Program-made: the position numbers and the translations under genes
Notes under the pieces: model-generated
What the model was told of the DNA's origin: nothing
The model's input: only the letters and a program-made list of their open reading frames with translations
Databases searched by the model: none
Assembly: GCF_005871085.1 (NCBI RefSeq)
Contig: NZ_VAUP01000009.1
Location: 50,039-114,038, forward strand
DNA length: 64,000 nucleotides
Source of the DNA: Xanthobacter autotrophicus
GTDB lineage: Bacteria > Pseudomonadota > Alphaproteobacteria > Rhizobiales > Xanthobacteraceae
Direction: 5' to 3'
Shown here: positions 42,238-51,483 of the stretch, piece by piece
Layout of the letters: every line of letters starts with the position of its first letter
Position numbering within the stretch: the first letter of the stretch is position 1

Positions 42238-43328
42238 CCCTCCGGCGCCTCGAGGATGGGATCGTACTGCGACGCGTCGAAGCCCAGCACGGCGAAGGAT
42301 TGCGCCATGTGGTGGGGGAGCGGCGCCGAGACGTCGATCAGCCCCTGCCCGCGCGGATGGGGAATAACGAGCCGCCGAGCCAGAAGGTGCAGGCGGTTCT
42401 GCAGGCCGCCCGGCAGCTCCCAGTTCTCGATGTCGAAATACTTGGGGTCGCCGACGATGGGGTGGCCGATATGGGCGAGATGTGCGCGCAGTTGGTGGGT
42501 GCGGCCCGTCACCGGCTTCAGCGACAGCCAGCTCATCTTCTGCGCCGCCTGGTCCACCACGGCATAATAGGTGATGGCGTGGCTCGCCTCGTCCTCGCCG
42601 TGGCGGGCGACGCGCATCTTCTCCTCATCCTCGTCGCGGGCGAGATAGGTGGAGATGCGCCCCTGCTTGGGCTTGGGCACGCCGGGCACCACCGCCCAAT
42701 AGACCTTGCGCGCCTCCCGCGAGCGGAAGCTCTTGGCCAGCACCGAGGCGGCGAGCCGCGTCTTGGCCACCAGAAGGCAGCCGGAGGTGTCCTTGTCGAT
42801 GCGGTGGACCAGGCGCGGCTTCTGGCCGTCCTTGTCGCGCAGCACCTCCAGGATGCCGTCCATATGCCGGTAGGTGCCCGAGCCGCCCTGGACGGCAAGG
42901 CCATAGGGCTTGTTCAGCACCATTACGTCCTTGTCCTCGAACAGGGTGATGGACTTCAGGAAGGCGCGGTCCTCGTCCTCCTTGCGCCTGGCGGCGCTGG
43001 CGGACTGCCGCGGCTTTGCCGGCGCCTCTGTGGTACCCGAGGCCTCGCCCCCCGCGGAAACCCGGCCCGCTTCGGACGCCTTGCCCGCGGCGCCCGGCTT
43101 TCCGGCCGGTTCGTCCTGCGGCTCGTCGCCCAGGGGGGGAATGCGCACGCTCTGGCCGGGCTCGACGCGGGACGAGGTCTTCACCCGTCCCCCGTCCACG
43201 CGCACCTGCCCGGTGCGCACCAGCTTCTGCAGGTGGCCGAAAGAGAGATCAGGAAAATGGACCTTGAACCAGCGGTCGAGGCGCATGCCAGCCTCGTCCT
43301 CGGCCACGGTCTTCATCGCGACGGCCAT
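42234..43328 (-). CDS. RluC/RluD-family 23S rRNA pseudouridine synthase
   Basis: The 364-residue enzyme isomerises specific uridines of rRNA to pseudouridine. It has an N-terminal S4 RNA-binding domain (about 13-65: RLDRWFKVHFPDLSFGHLQKLVRTGQVRVDG), a low-complexity Ala/Gly/Glu insert (about 68-118), and the RluA catalytic domain with HRIDKDTSG, where Asp178 is the catalytic aspartate. VTGRTHQLRAHLAHIGHPIVGDPKY follows in the C-terminal half. RluC and RluD cannot be separated confidently; RluC is favoured by the N-terminal pattern. The start may be Met1 or Met5. Confidence 0.92.
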   Translation of the reverse strand: MAVAMKTVAEDEAGMRLDRWFKVHFPDLSFGHLQKLVRTGQVRVDGGRVKTSSRVEPGQSVRIPPLGDEPQDEPAGKPGAAGKASEAGRVSAGGEASGTTEAPAKPRQSASAARRKEDEDRAFLKSITLFEDKDVMVLNKPYGLAVQGGSGTYRHMDGILEVLRDKDGQKPRLVHRIDKDTSGCLLVAKTRLAASVLAKSFRSREARKVYWAVVPGVPKPKQGRISTYLARDEDEEKMRVARHGEDEASHAITYYAVVDQAAQKMSWLSLKPVTGRTHQLRAHLAHIGHPIVGDPKYFDIENWELPGGLQNRLHLLARRLVIPHPRGQGLIDVSAPLPHHMAQSFAVLGFDASQYDPILEAPEG

Positions 43329-43396
43329 GGATCAAAATGTCCTTTAAACAGCGCCTGGAACCGGAACGGCAGCAATAGAGCAACCGGCGCCGTCCG

Positions 43397-43792
43397 TCAC
43401 GTCAGCGCGCGCATGACGGCGATGCCGACGAACACGGCGATGAAGGCGAGCGCCACCGAGCCGACCACATAGGCGAGCGCGGAACTGTAGGCGCCCCGCT
43501 CCATGAGCAGGAAGAAATCCAGCGAGAAGGTGGAGAAGGTGGTGTAGCCGCCGAGGATACCGGTGGTCAGGAACAGCCGCATGGTCTGGTTCCAGAACTC
43601 GCCGTCCTTGAACGCCAGATATCCGACCATGATCCCCATGAGGAAACTGCCGGACACGTTGATGAGGAAGGTGGCGAAGGGAAATCCGGTACCCAGCAGC
43701 TTGGGCACCGTCATGTTGACGAGGTGCCGCACGACACCGCCGAGGCCGGCACCGAGGAAGACGACAAGAGCGGGGGGAAGGATGAAGGTCAT
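43397..43792 (-). CDS. crcB: Fluoride channel CrcB/Fluc
   Basis: The 131-residue protein has four membrane helices and the Fluc signature GAGLGGVVRHLVN (14-26), then FPFATFLINVSGSFLMGIMVGY (37-58) and GILGGYTTFSTFSLDFF (78-94), which includes the central sodium site and the Phe box. Fluc proteins work as dual-topology dimers that export fluoride. No fluoride riboswitch is visible, because the toxin gene ends only 18 bases upstream, so crcB is probably transcribed from the toxin-antitoxin promoter or from inside it. Confidence 0.95.
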   Translation of the reverse strand: MTFILPPALVVFLGAGLGGVVRHLVNMTVPKLLGTGFPFATFLINVSGSFLMGIMVGYLAFKDGEFWNQTMRLFLTTGILGGYTTFSTFSLDFFLLMERGAYSSALAYVVGSVALAFIAVFVGIAVMRALT

Positions 43793-43810
43793 GGCCAGTC
43801 CGGGCGAGGG

Positions 43811-44089
43811 TCAGGAACGAATGTGCCGCGCGGCATGGAGCACGGCGAGGATGGTGACTTCATCGTCTCCGACGAGATAGACCACAAGGTAGCGGCTACC
43901 GGAAACAGTGAGCTGGCGTGTTCCGCGTACAGTCCCGGCAGGGGCGGAAAAGGGATGATCGGCAAGGGTGTTGATGGCTGATTCGAGCCGGACGATCACC
44001 CGCGCCGCCGCCTTCGGATTGTCTTGGTCGATATGGTGCTCGATCTCACGCAGATGCCGCAGGGCCCGCGCGCGGAAAACGATCCTCAT
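43811..44089 (-). CDS. RelE/ParE-superfamily toxin
   Basis: The 92-residue basic protein has the ParE/RelE pattern: RARALRHLREIEHHI, then DNPKAAARVIVRLESAINTLADHP, a Gly-Thr turn, RQLTVSGSRYLVVYLVGDDEVTILAVLHAARH. The C-terminal VLHAARH segment and the central arginines fit a type II toxin that inhibits gyrase or cuts mRNA; the two groups cannot be told apart here. It overlaps its antitoxin by 4 bases. Confidence 0.88.
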   Translation of the reverse strand: MRIVFRARALRHLREIEHHIDQDNPKAAARVIVRLESAINTLADHPFSAPAGTVRGTRQLTVSGSRYLVVYLVGDDEVTILAVLHAARHIRS

Positions 44090-44301
44090 CCGCGGAAGCG
44101 CGCGAAGAAGGCATCGACTTCCTGTGGGCTCGCGTTGGGCTCGCCGTCCTCCAGCGCCTTGCGCACCTCCTCCTCCTGCTCGGGGGTGAGCACATAGACC
44201 TGCCCTTCGAGCACCGAGAGGAATTCACGGGCGAGCGCATCCTGCTCGGCGTCGGGCAGGGCTTCGAGCCTCTCGATGAGTTCGCGCATCAGCTTGGTCA
44301 T
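44086..44301 (-). CDS. Antitoxin of a type II toxin-antitoxin pair
   Basis: The 71-residue acidic protein (MTKLMRELIERLEALPDAEQ, then LTPEQEEEVRKALEDGE and DAFFARFRG) directly precedes and overlaps the RelE/ParE toxin by 4 bases, the usual antitoxin-first order. The start at ATG 44301 has GGAG about 10 bases upstream; the open frame runs further but out of coding character. The N-terminal region is helical rather than a clear ribbon-helix-helix. Autoregulation of the pair is expected by analogy. Confidence 0.8.
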   Translation of the reverse strand: MTKLMRELIERLEALPDAEQDALAREFLSVLEGQVYVLTPEQEEEVRKALEDGEPNASPQEVDAFFARFRG

Positions 44302-44365
44302 GGCCCGCTCCATGTGTGCGGCAAGCATACGCCAGACCGGCGTGCCGCGCATCGGCGGCGCGCCG

Positions 44366-45676
44366 TCACGGTTCCCCGCGCTCGGCCCGCAGGCGCGCCC
44401 AATAGTCCATGCGCTTCCTGATCTCGCGCTCGAAGCCGCGCTCCACCGGGTGGTAGAAGCTCTGCCTGCCGAGGGCCTCGGGGAAATAGTTCTGGCCGGA
44501 GAAGGCGTCCGGTTGGTCATGGTCGTAGCGATAGCCGGCGCCGTAGCCTTCGCCCTTCATCAGCTTGGTGGGGGCATTGAGGATATGCTTGGGCGGCACC
44601 AGGGAGCCGCCCTCCTTCGCCACCCGTTTGGCCGCCGAGAACGCCTTGTACACGGCGTTCGACTTGGGCGCCGTGGCCACATAGACTAGCGCCTGCGCCA
44701 GGGCCAGCTCGCCCTCCGGCGAGCCGAGGAAGTCGAAGGCGTCCTTGGCCGCATTGCAGACCACGAGCGCCTGCGGATCGGCATTGCCGATGTCCTCCAC
44801 CGCCATGCGCACGATGCGCCGGGCGAGGAACAAGGGTGCCTCTCCAGCATCCAGCATGCGGGCGAAATAATACAGCGCCGCGTCGGGATCGGAGCCGCGC
44901 ACCGCCTTGTGCAGGGCGGAGATGAGGTTGTAGTGGCCGTCCTCACTCTTGTCGTAGATGGGCGCCCGCCGCTGCACCACGTCGGCCAGCGCCGCCACGT
45001 CGAACACCTCCCCCGGCCGCGCTGCCCGCCACACCTCCTCCGCTAGGGTAAGCGAAGCTCGCCCGTCGCCGTCCGCCATGTTGAGCAGGGCGAAGCGGGC
45101 ATCGTCGGTCAGCGGCAGGGCTTTGCCCTCCACCTCCTCCGCCCGTGTCAGCAGGCGGGCGATGGCATCCTGGTCCAGCGATTTGAACACCAGCACGCGG
45201 GCGCGCGACAACAGCGCCGCGTTCAGCTCGAACGACGGATTCTCCGTTGTGGCGCCCACCAGGGTGACGGTGCCGTCCTCCATCACCGGCAGGAAACTGT
45301 CCTGCTGGGCGCGGTTGAAACGGTGGATCTCATCCACGAACAGCAGGGTCGCCTTGCCCATCTGGCGGCGGGCGCGGGCCTGCTCGAACACCTTCTTGAG
45401 GTCGGCGACGCCCGAGAAGATGGCCGAGATCTGCTCGAAATGAAGGTCGGTTGCGGAGGCGAGCAGGCGCGCCACCGTGGTCTTGCCGGTGCCCGGCGGC
45501 CCCCACAGGATGAGGGAGCCAAGCGAGCGTGTCTCCAGCATGCGGGTCAGCACACCGTCCGGCCCCACCAGATGCTCCTGCCCCGCCACTTCGGAGAGCC
45601 GCGCCGGCCTCAGCCGGTCGGCGAGCGGGCGCGGCACGTCGCTCCCCAGTCCCGCCGCCTCGAACAGATCGGCCAT
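44366..45676 (-). CDS. rarA: Replication-associated recombination protein RarA (MgsA)
   Basis: This 436-residue AAA+ ATPase is homologous to clamp-loader subunits and to eukaryotic WRNIP1, and acts at stalled forks. It has PLADRLRPARLSEVAGQEHL, Walker A GPPGTGKT (59-66), Walker B with DEIHRFN, sensor 1 ATTENPSFE, an arginine finger in LLSRARV, and the RarA-specific C-terminal tetramerisation region with YHYNLISA-type DGHYNLISALHKAVRGSDPDAA. The end motif NYFPEALGRQSFYHPV is also family-typical. The ATG 45676 is preferred over one nine codons upstream. Confidence 0.95.
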   Translation of the reverse strand: MADLFEAAGLGSDVPRPLADRLRPARLSEVAGQEHLVGPDGVLTRMLETRSLGSLILWGPPGTGKTTVARLLASATDLHFEQISAIFSGVADLKKVFEQARARRQMGKATLLFVDEIHRFNRAQQDSFLPVMEDGTVTLVGATTENPSFELNAALLSRARVLVFKSLDQDAIARLLTRAEEVEGKALPLTDDARFALLNMADGDGRASLTLAEEVWRAARPGEVFDVAALADVVQRRAPIYDKSEDGHYNLISALHKAVRGSDPDAALYYFARMLDAGEAPLFLARRIVRMAVEDIGNADPQALVVCNAAKDAFDFLGSPEGELALAQALVYVATAPKSNAVYKAFSAAKRVAKEGGSLVPPKHILNAPTKLMKGEGYGAGYRYDHDQPDAFSGQNYFPEALGRQSFYHPVERGFEREIRKRMDYWARLRAERGEP

Positions 45677-45799
45677 GGGCGCTTCTCTCGTCCTCTCTTG
45701 CATTTCATGCCAACAGCGCCAGCCGTGGACCGACGCCGGGGAAAATCCCCGCGATGCCTGGCCGGAGCGGCGACTGGCGAGTTCCTGCGTAAAGGTCTG

Positions 45800-47290
45800 T
45801 CAGCCCGGCAGCAACGCCGTGATGGTGCGCCCGCCGCGCCCCACCGTTACCCGCCACGCCCGCAGAGGCGTGCGCACCAGTTGCTCCAGGTCGCGGGTGC
45901 GGGCCACCTTCTCGCCGTTCACCTCCATCAGCACGTCGCCGGGCTTGAAGCCGGCAGCGGCGGCGGGGGAATTATCGTCCACGTCGTAGATCACCACGCC
46001 GGAGGCGTTGGCATCCACCTTCAGTTCCTCGGCCACCGCCGGCGACAGGTTCACCACCGTGGCGCCGGTGAAGGGCGAGCGGGCGCGCACCACCAGTTCG
46101 TCGCGCGGCACCGTCTCCGGCGCGCCCTCCAGCACCACTACGAGGTTCACCTCCTTGCCGCCGCGGTTGACGGCCAGCGCCGCCTTGCCGCCGATGGGCC
46201 GGGTGGCGAAGCGGTAGTTGAGCGACTCGGGATCGTCGATGGCCTGCCCCTCCACCGCGACGATGAGGTCGCCCACCTTGAGGTCGGCCTTGGCCGCCGG
46301 GCTCTGCGCAACCACGCCCTGCACCAGCACGCCGGTGGGGCGCGGCAGGCCGAGGCTTTCAGCGATGTCCGGCGTCACCCGCTGAAGCTTCGCCCCGAGC
46401 CACGGCCGACGCACCGACTTGGAGCCGCCCTTGGCCTGCTCCACCACCACCCGCACCATATTGACGGGAATGGCGAACCCGATGCCGATGGAGCCGCCCG
46501 AGCGCGAATAGATGGCGCTGTTGATGCCCACCAGCCGCCCCGCCATGTCCACCAGCGCACCGCCGGAATTGCCGGGATTGATGGCCGCATCGGTCTGGAT
46601 GAAGAACTGGTAGTCGGAGATCCCCACCTGAGTCCGCGCCAATGCGGAGATGATGCCCTGCGTCACCGTCTGGCCGACACCGAAGGGATCGCCGATGGCC
46701 AGCGCCAGGTCGCCCACGGCCAGTTCGTCCGAATTGCCGAGCGCGATGGAGGCGAAGGTTTCCTTCGTGTCGGTCTTGATGCGCAGCACGGCAAGGTCGG
46801 TGCGCTGGTCGCGCAGCAGCACCTCGGCCTCGTATTCGCGCCGGTCGTTGAGGGCGATGCGGATCTCGTCCGCCCCCTCGATGACGTGGAAATTGGTGAC
46901 GACGATGCCGGAGGGATCCACGATCACCCCTGACCCGAGCGAGCGCTGTACCCGCTCCGGCGCACGCAGGCCGGGACCACCCTGCCCGCCGAAGAAACGG
47001 CGGAAAAAGGGGTCGTCGAAAATGGGATTGGCCCGCTGCTGGGCGGTCTTCTGGGCATAGACATTGACCACCGCCGGCGCGGTGCGCGCCACGATGGGTG
47101 CGAACGAGAGCTTAACCTCCGAGGCGGATGCCGGCACCTGCGGCTGGATCTGCGCCTGCGCCTCGACCCGCAAGGGGGCACCGGCGGCGCGCGCGGGCGC
47201 TTCGCCCTGCCCCGCGCCAGCGGCCATGGCGGCCGACGCTAGGGCGCCGGAGCCGAGCAGGAGGAGCGCGAATGCCATCTGTCTTTTCAT
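45800..47290 (-). CDS. DegP/Do-family periplasmic serine protease
   Basis: This 496-residue periplasmic protease-chaperone has a signal peptide (1-23, ending Ala-Met-Ala) and a trypsin-like domain with the triad His135 (TNFHVI), Asp165 (RTDLAV) and Ser242 (PGNSGGAL). Two PDZ domains follow (about 285-370 and 400-490). The FDDPFFRRFFGG insertion near residue 91 is the DegP/MucD LA loop. The start at ATG 47290 places the signal peptide at the N-terminus; the frame is open upstream. In many alphaproteobacteria this protease follows rplQ directly; here the radical SAM gene intervenes. Confidence 0.95.
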   Translation of the reverse strand: MKRQMAFALLLLGSGALASAAMAAGAGQGEAPARAAGAPLRVEAQAQIQPQVPASASEVKLSFAPIVARTAPAVVNVYAQKTAQQRANPIFDDPFFRRFFGGQGGPGLRAPERVQRSLGSGVIVDPSGIVVTNFHVIEGADEIRIALNDRREYEAEVLLRDQRTDLAVLRIKTDTKETFASIALGNSDELAVGDLALAIGDPFGVGQTVTQGIISALARTQVGISDYQFFIQTDAAINPGNSGGALVDMAGRLVGINSAIYSRSGGSIGIGFAIPVNMVRVVVEQAKGGSKSVRRPWLGAKLQRVTPDIAESLGLPRPTGVLVQGVVAQSPAAKADLKVGDLIVAVEGQAIDDPESLNYRFATRPIGGKAALAVNRGGKEVNLVVVLEGAPETVPRDELVVRARSPFTGATVVNLSPAVAEELKVDANASGVVIYDVDDNSPAAAAGFKPGDVLMEVNGEKVARTRDLEQLVRTPLRAWRVTVGRGGRTITALLPG

Positions 47291-47432
47291 GTCGTGAACC
47301 TGCGATGCAGAGCCGAACCCGCCCAGCTTGAACCGACCCCGAGGCAGCCAATGGATCTGACGCCCCGGGCCTGCGACCATCCTGATCGGACCGCCGTGCC
47401 ATCCGGGGGTCGCACCTCCCGGAACCTGCCCG

Positions 47433-48479
47433 TCACCGCCTCAGAACGCGATGCAGGGCGGTGCCTACTCGCTTAACCAAATACGGCGGAACCAAGGACG
47501 GGGTTGCCGGGAGCGGTGTGGTGAACGTCGGGCCGGTGTACTTCTGGTCGGTGTATTTGCGGCAGAAATAAAAGCAGTACTCTGAATTGCAGGGGCTCGG
47601 CCCGCCAAGCGGCGCAAAAGTCCGCGTCAGGATGTTGCCCTGAGGCGCGGTGTCCGACCCGCAGCGGAACACATCCCCCTGCGGCTCGATGCGCACGAAG
47701 CGGCTTCCGGCCGCGCAGGTCCTGTCCGCGAAGGTCGGCGTGCCGGTGAGAAAGTCGTCATCGGCGAACGGATCGATGGTCGGCGGCTCGGACCGCGCCG
47801 CGCGCCAGTCGGCATAGGCCGTCCTGGCCCGGCAGCTCATGGCCCGGAAGGCATCACGCTCCGCCGCATCATAGGCGTCAGGATACTGCCGGCCGTGATA
47901 GCTGCCACGCAGCAGCTTGGGCACGGGCACCACCCCCGGCACCGCCACCTGGCGCGCGACCTCGTCAGCCGCCTCCAGCACCTGCGGGGTCGCAACCACA
48001 GAGACAAAAATGGAAAACCCCGCCTCGTGCAGCAGCGCCAGATTGCGGTTGAAGATCTCCAGCCCCCGCCGACGCGTGCGCTCGTCGGGATGGAGACCCG
48101 CGTTGATCACGCTGACGCGCGCGGGATCGATGCTCCGCGCGAAATCACCAAGCGAGGCCTGAGTCAGGTTGCTGTTGAGGGAGATGAAATGATGCCGGGT
48201 GAGCGCGGCGCACAGATCCACGAAATCGGGATAGGCCGAGGGCTCGCCGCCGGTGAGGTGTAGCAGGAAGGTCTGCCCGGTGGCGGAGAAGGCATCCGCC
48301 CATTCATCCGGGGTGCCGTACCGCACCGTCTTCTCCCCCAGGACCTCGCCGGGGAAGAAACAATAGTCGCACCTGTAATTACAGGTGTTGAGAAGCTGCC
48401 AATCCGCCTCGATATCGTAGCGCACGATCGGCAGCTCCGGAGCGCGAGAGACGATCCATGGGGCGTCCCATGGCATCAC
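47433..48479 (-). CDS. Radical SAM protein with a SPASM-like C-terminal cysteine cluster
   Basis: The 348-residue protein has the radical SAM cluster motif CNYRCDYC (Cys33, Cys37, Cys40) and the SAM-binding GGEP (77-80). NLALLHEAGF and VSVVATPQV are barrel strands and helices. C-terminal Cys255, Cys273, Cys297, Cys302 and Cys306 resemble a SPASM or twitch domain for a second iron-sulphur cluster. Such enzymes modify peptides, proteins or small molecules. No precursor peptide or partner gene is evident nearby, so the substrate is unknown. It is inserted between rplQ and the Do protease gene and may be a later acquisition. Confidence 0.85.
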   Translation of the reverse strand: MMPWDAPWIVSRAPELPIVRYDIEADWQLLNTCNYRCDYCFFPGEVLGEKTVRYGTPDEWADAFSATGQTFLLHLTGGEPSAYPDFVDLCAALTRHHFISLNSNLTQASLGDFARSIDPARVSVINAGLHPDERTRRRGLEIFNRNLALLHEAGFSIFVSVVATPQVLEAADEVARQVAVPGVVPVPKLLRGSYHGRQYPDAYDAAERDAFRAMSCRARTAYADWRAARSEPPTIDPFADDDFLTGTPTFADRTCAAGSRFVRIEPQGDVFRCGSDTAPQGNILTRTFAPLGGPSPCNSEYCFYFCRKYTDQKYTGPTFTTPLPATPSLVPPYLVKRVGTALHRVLRR

Positions 48480-48525
48480 ATCCGGCGCGGAACCTGAAGC
48501 GCCACGCCGGATGGGTCGTCTATGC

Positions 48526-48948
48526 TCAGGCCGCCTCGGCTTCCGCCGCAGCAGCGGTGCGGGCGTGATCCGCGGCGCCCTTGGCGTTCACGTCACGATC
48601 CACGAACTCGATGACCGCCATGGCCGTGTTGTCGCCGTAGCGGAAACCGGCCTTGACGATGCGGGTGTATCCACCCGGACGCTCCTTGTAGCGGGGCGCC
48701 AGCACGTCGAAGAGCTTCTTGACGATGGTGACGTCCTTCAGCTCCGCGATCGCCTGGCGGCGGGCGTGGAGATCGCCGCGGCGGGCGAGGGTCACCAGCT
48801 TCTCCACCACCGGGCGAAGATCCTTCGCCTTGGGCAGGGTGGTCACGATCTGCTCGTGGGTGATGAGGGCGCCCGCGAGGTTGGAGAACATCGCCTTGCG
48901 ATGCTCCCAGGTGCGGTTGAACTTGCGATGTACCTTGCCGTGACGCAT
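48526..48948 (-). CDS. rplQ: 50S ribosomal protein L17
   Basis: The 140-residue L17 begins [20 protein letters not shown], the family signature, and lines the peptide exit tunnel region. The C-terminus has a short Ala-rich extension ([10 protein letters not shown]), common in alphaproteobacteria. It is the last gene of the secY-to-rplQ unit, 75 bases after rpoA. No clear intrinsic terminator is visible in the 46 bases before the radical SAM gene. Confidence 0.98.
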   Translation of the reverse strand: MRHGKVHRKFNRTWEHRKAMFSNLAGALITHEQIVTTLPKAKDLRPVVEKLVTLARRGDLHARRQAIAELKDVTIVKKLFDVLAPRYKERPGGYTRIVKAGFRYGDNTAMAVIEFVDRDVNAKGAADHARTAAAAEAEAA

Positions 48949-49023
48949 GACGGCGAACTCCTGAAATATGGCGACGGACGAGCCGGCGATCGGTGGCGCG
49001 GCTCGGGCCGCTTTAGGTTCAGA

Positions 49024-50040
49024 TCAGTAGTGTTCTTCGAAGCGCTTCGCCAGCTCTTCGATATTCTCCGGCGGCCAGCCGGGCACTTCCATGCCCAGAT
49101 GCAGGCCGAGGGAGGCGAGCACTTCCTTGATCTCGTTGAGCGACTTGCGACCGAAGTTGGGCGTGCGGAGCATCTCCGTCTCGCTCTTCTGGATCAGGTC
49201 GCCGATGTAGACGATGTTGTCGTTCTTCAGGCAGTTGGCCGAGCGCACGGACAGCTCCAGCTCGTCCACCTTCTTCAGCAGCGCCGGGGAGAACGGCAGC
49301 GTCTGGATGGCGGTGGTCTCGCTCTCGCGCTTGGGCTCCTCGAAGTTGACGAAGATCTCCAGCTGGTCCTGCAGGATGCGGGCCGCATAGGCGAGCGCGT
49401 CCTCGGCCGTGATCGAGCCGTTGGTCTCGATCTGGAGCGTCAGCTTGTCATAGTCGAGGATCTGGCCCTCACGGGTGTTCTCGACCTTGTAGGAGACCTT
49501 GCGCACCGGCGAATAGAGGCTGTCGATCGGGATCAGGCCGATCGGCGCGTCCTCGGGCCGGTTGCGGTCGGCGGCGACATAGCCCTTGCCGGTGTCCACC
49601 GTGAACTCGATCCGCAGCTCCGCGCCCTCGTCGAGGGTGCAGATGGGCAGGTTCGGGTTGAGGATGGCCACATCGCCCACGGTCTGGATGTCGCCGGCCA
49701 GGAGCACGCCCGGGCCGGTCTTCTTGGCCACCATGCGCTTGGGGCCATCGCCCTGCATGCGGATGGCCACATCCTTGACGTTGAGGATGATGTCGGTGAC
49801 ATCTTCGCGCACGCCGGGAATGGACGAGAACTCGTGCAGCACGCCGTCGATGTGAATCGACGTCACGGCCGCGCCCTGAAGCGACGACAGCAGGATGCGG
49901 CGCAGGGCATTGCCCAGCGTCATACCGAAGCCGCGCTCCAGCGGCTCGGCGATCACAGTCGCGAAGCGCTTGGGATCGTGGCCGGGATTGACCTGCAGCT
50001 TCTCGGGCTTGATCAGCTCTTGCCAGTTCTTCTGAATCAC
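49024..50040 (-). CDS. rpoA: RNA polymerase alpha subunit
   Basis: RpoA assembles the core polymerase and its C-terminal domain contacts UP elements and activators. The 338-residue product begins [14 protein letters not shown] at GTG 50040, preceded by AAGGTGA; a GTG at 50070 would add ten non-conserved residues. The N-terminal dimerisation domain includes [28 protein letters not shown], and the C-terminal domain ends with [25 protein letters not shown]. Full length, no defects. Confidence 0.97.
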   Translation of the reverse strand: MIQKNWQELIKPEKLQVNPGHDPKRFATVIAEPLERGFGMTLGNALRRILLSSLQGAAVTSIHIDGVLHEFSSIPGVREDVTDIILNVKDVAIRMQGDGPKRMVAKKTGPGVLLAGDIQTVGDVAILNPNLPICTLDEGAELRIEFTVDTGKGYVAADRNRPEDAPIGLIPIDSLYSPVRKVSYKVENTREGQILDYDKLTLQIETNGSITAEDALAYAARILQDQLEIFVNFEEPKRESETTAIQTLPFSPALLKKVDELELSVRSANCLKNDNIVYIGDLIQKSETEMLRTPNFGRKSLNEIKEVLASLGLHLGMEVPGWPPENIEELAKRFEEHY

Positions 50041-50183
50041 TTGCTTCACCTTGCTTTCTCGCCGGGCCACGGCAGCTGCCGGGGTCTATGCCTCAACCGG
50101 AGGCCGGGCCCGTCCCGATCGGGGAGGAGAAACCGGGCAGACGATCCGCAGGGCATGAGCCCCGCGGCGAACCGAAGAGCGGA

Positions 50184-50573
50184 TCAGACGCGGCGGCGCT
50201 TGCGCGGACGGCAGCCGTTGTGCGGGATCGGCGTCACGTCGCGGATGGAGGTGACGAGGAAACCCGCCGCCTGCAGCGCGCGCAGGGCGGACTCACGTCC
50301 CGAACCGGGGCCGGAGACTTCCACCTCGAGGGTGCGCATGCCGTGCTCGGCGGCCTTGCGGGCCGCGTCCTCGGCCGCCACCTGCGCGGCGTACGGGGTG
50401 GACTTGCGCGAACCCTTGAACCCCATGGCGCCGGCCGAGGACCAGGAGATGGTGTTGCCCTGGGCGTCGGTGATGGTGATCATGGTGTTGTTGAACGAGG
50501 CGTTCACATGCGCCACGCCCGAGGCAATGTTCTTGCGCTCGCGGCGCTTAACGCGGGTAGCTTCCTTGGCCAT
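50184..50573 (-). CDS. rpsK: 30S ribosomal protein S11
   Basis: The 129-residue S11 has the family features [37 protein letters not shown] and the C-terminal [18 protein letters not shown], which binds 16S rRNA in the platform. It lies 121 bases after rpsM, with a strong hairpin in that gap, and 143 bases before the rpoA start. Confidence 0.98.
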   Translation of the reverse strand: MAKEATRVKRRERKNIASGVAHVNASFNNTMITITDAQGNTISWSSAGAMGFKGSRKSTPYAAQVAAEDAARKAAEHGMRTLEVEVSGPGSGRESALRALQAAGFLVTSIRDVTPIPHNGCRPRKRRRV

Positions 50574-50648
50574 TCTACTTTCGATCCTTCAGGCGCGCCC
50601 GTAGCTCCAGGCGCTCGGGATGGCCCTTGCGGGGGCCGGACAACGGAC

Positions 50649-50669
50649 GAGGCCGGCAAGGCCGGCCTC
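50649..50669 (-). promoter_or_regulatory. Intercistronic hairpin between rpsM and rpsK
   Basis: GAGGCCGGC (50649-50657) pairs perfectly with GCCGGCCTC (50661-50669) around a 3-base loop. No T-run follows on the coding strand, so it is more likely an mRNA-stabilising or processing element than a terminator. Confidence 0.45.
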
Positions 50670-50694
50670 TCCTTTCAAAGGGTCTTGCGACCGA

Positions 50695-51063
50695 TCACTT
50701 CTTCTTGCCAGCGATGGGCTTGGCCGGACCCTTGCGGGTGCGGGCATTGGTGTGGGTCCGCTGACCACGCACCGGCAGGCCGCGACGATGGCGCAGGCCG
50801 CGGTAGCAGCCGAGGTCCATCAGCCGCTTGATGTTCATCGCCACTTCGCGGCGCAGGTCGCCTTCCACGATGTAATCGCGGTCGATGGTCTCGCGGATCT
50901 GCAGCACTTCCTGGTCGGTGAGCTGGTTCACGCGGCGCTCGGCCGGAATGCCCACCTTCTCCACGATTTCTTCGGCCTTCTTGGAACCGATGCCGTGGAT
51001 GTACTGGAGCGCGATGACCACGCGCTTGTTGGTCGGAATATTGACGCCTGCGATACGAGCCAC
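50695..51063 (-). CDS. rpsM: 30S ribosomal protein S13
   Basis: The 122-residue S13 starts at GTG 51063 ([15 protein letters not shown]), preceded by GGAGAG at 51070-51075; the open frame upstream is non-coding. The helix-two-turn-helix segment [16 protein letters not shown] and the C-terminal [20 protein letters not shown] bind 16S rRNA and the P-site tRNA. It is separated from adk by an unusually long gap containing a pseudogene. Confidence 0.97.
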   Translation of the reverse strand: MARIAGVNIPTNKRVVIALQYIHGIGSKKAEEIVEKVGIPAERRVNQLTDQEVLQIRETIDRDYIVEGDLRREVAMNIKRLMDLGCYRGLRHRRGLPVRGQRTHTNARTRKGPAKPIAGKKK

Positions 51064-51483
51064 TGCTCTCTCCATGTAACGCCGGCAGGCCATGCGGCCC
51101 GCGCCGGCGGGATGATCCCCGCGTCCGGTGGAGGCCGGCCCTTGCGGGGGAAAAGGAAACGCCTCAGATACGACAAAGCAGCCGCCCTGCCCGAACCCTT
51201 TCGGGCGGACCGAACGGCACCAATTCCGAAGCGAGGGAGTGCCCATAGCCGAGTTTTAAGAAACCGTCAAGAGCGGCAGGCCAATCCACGGCCCGGATCT
51301 TGCTGACGACGCCTTGTGCCCTGCCCTTGAGCGCCCGAAAAGGGGTTGCCGACGAAGCCCGTGGCATCTGGAGACGGGGCCCGCGAATCGGTCGCCTCGC
51401 GCCCGACCCTACCCTCGTTCAGCGTACGGCGTGCCACCGACCAAGGCGCCCGGAGAAGTCGCACCAGAACATGACCCAGCCCG
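51064..51483. other. 420-base gap upstream of rpsM without an intact gene
   Basis: Between rpsM and the pseudogene there is no supported gene. Short overlapping frames on both strands (for example 51164-51367 and 51267 onward) lack ribosome sites and family resemblance. The region near 51240-51270 is more A/T-rich and could include a promoter for rpsM, but no clear consensus is visible. Confidence 0.4.

Noticed and set aside
43793..43810. Fluoride riboswitch before crcB
   Set aside because: Only 18 bases separate crcB from the toxin gene, too short for a riboswitch, and no fitting fold was seen in the toxin end.
48511..50604. 697-codon plus-strand frame across rplQ, rpoA and rpsK
   Set aside because: It runs antisense through three certain housekeeping genes and has no recognisable product.
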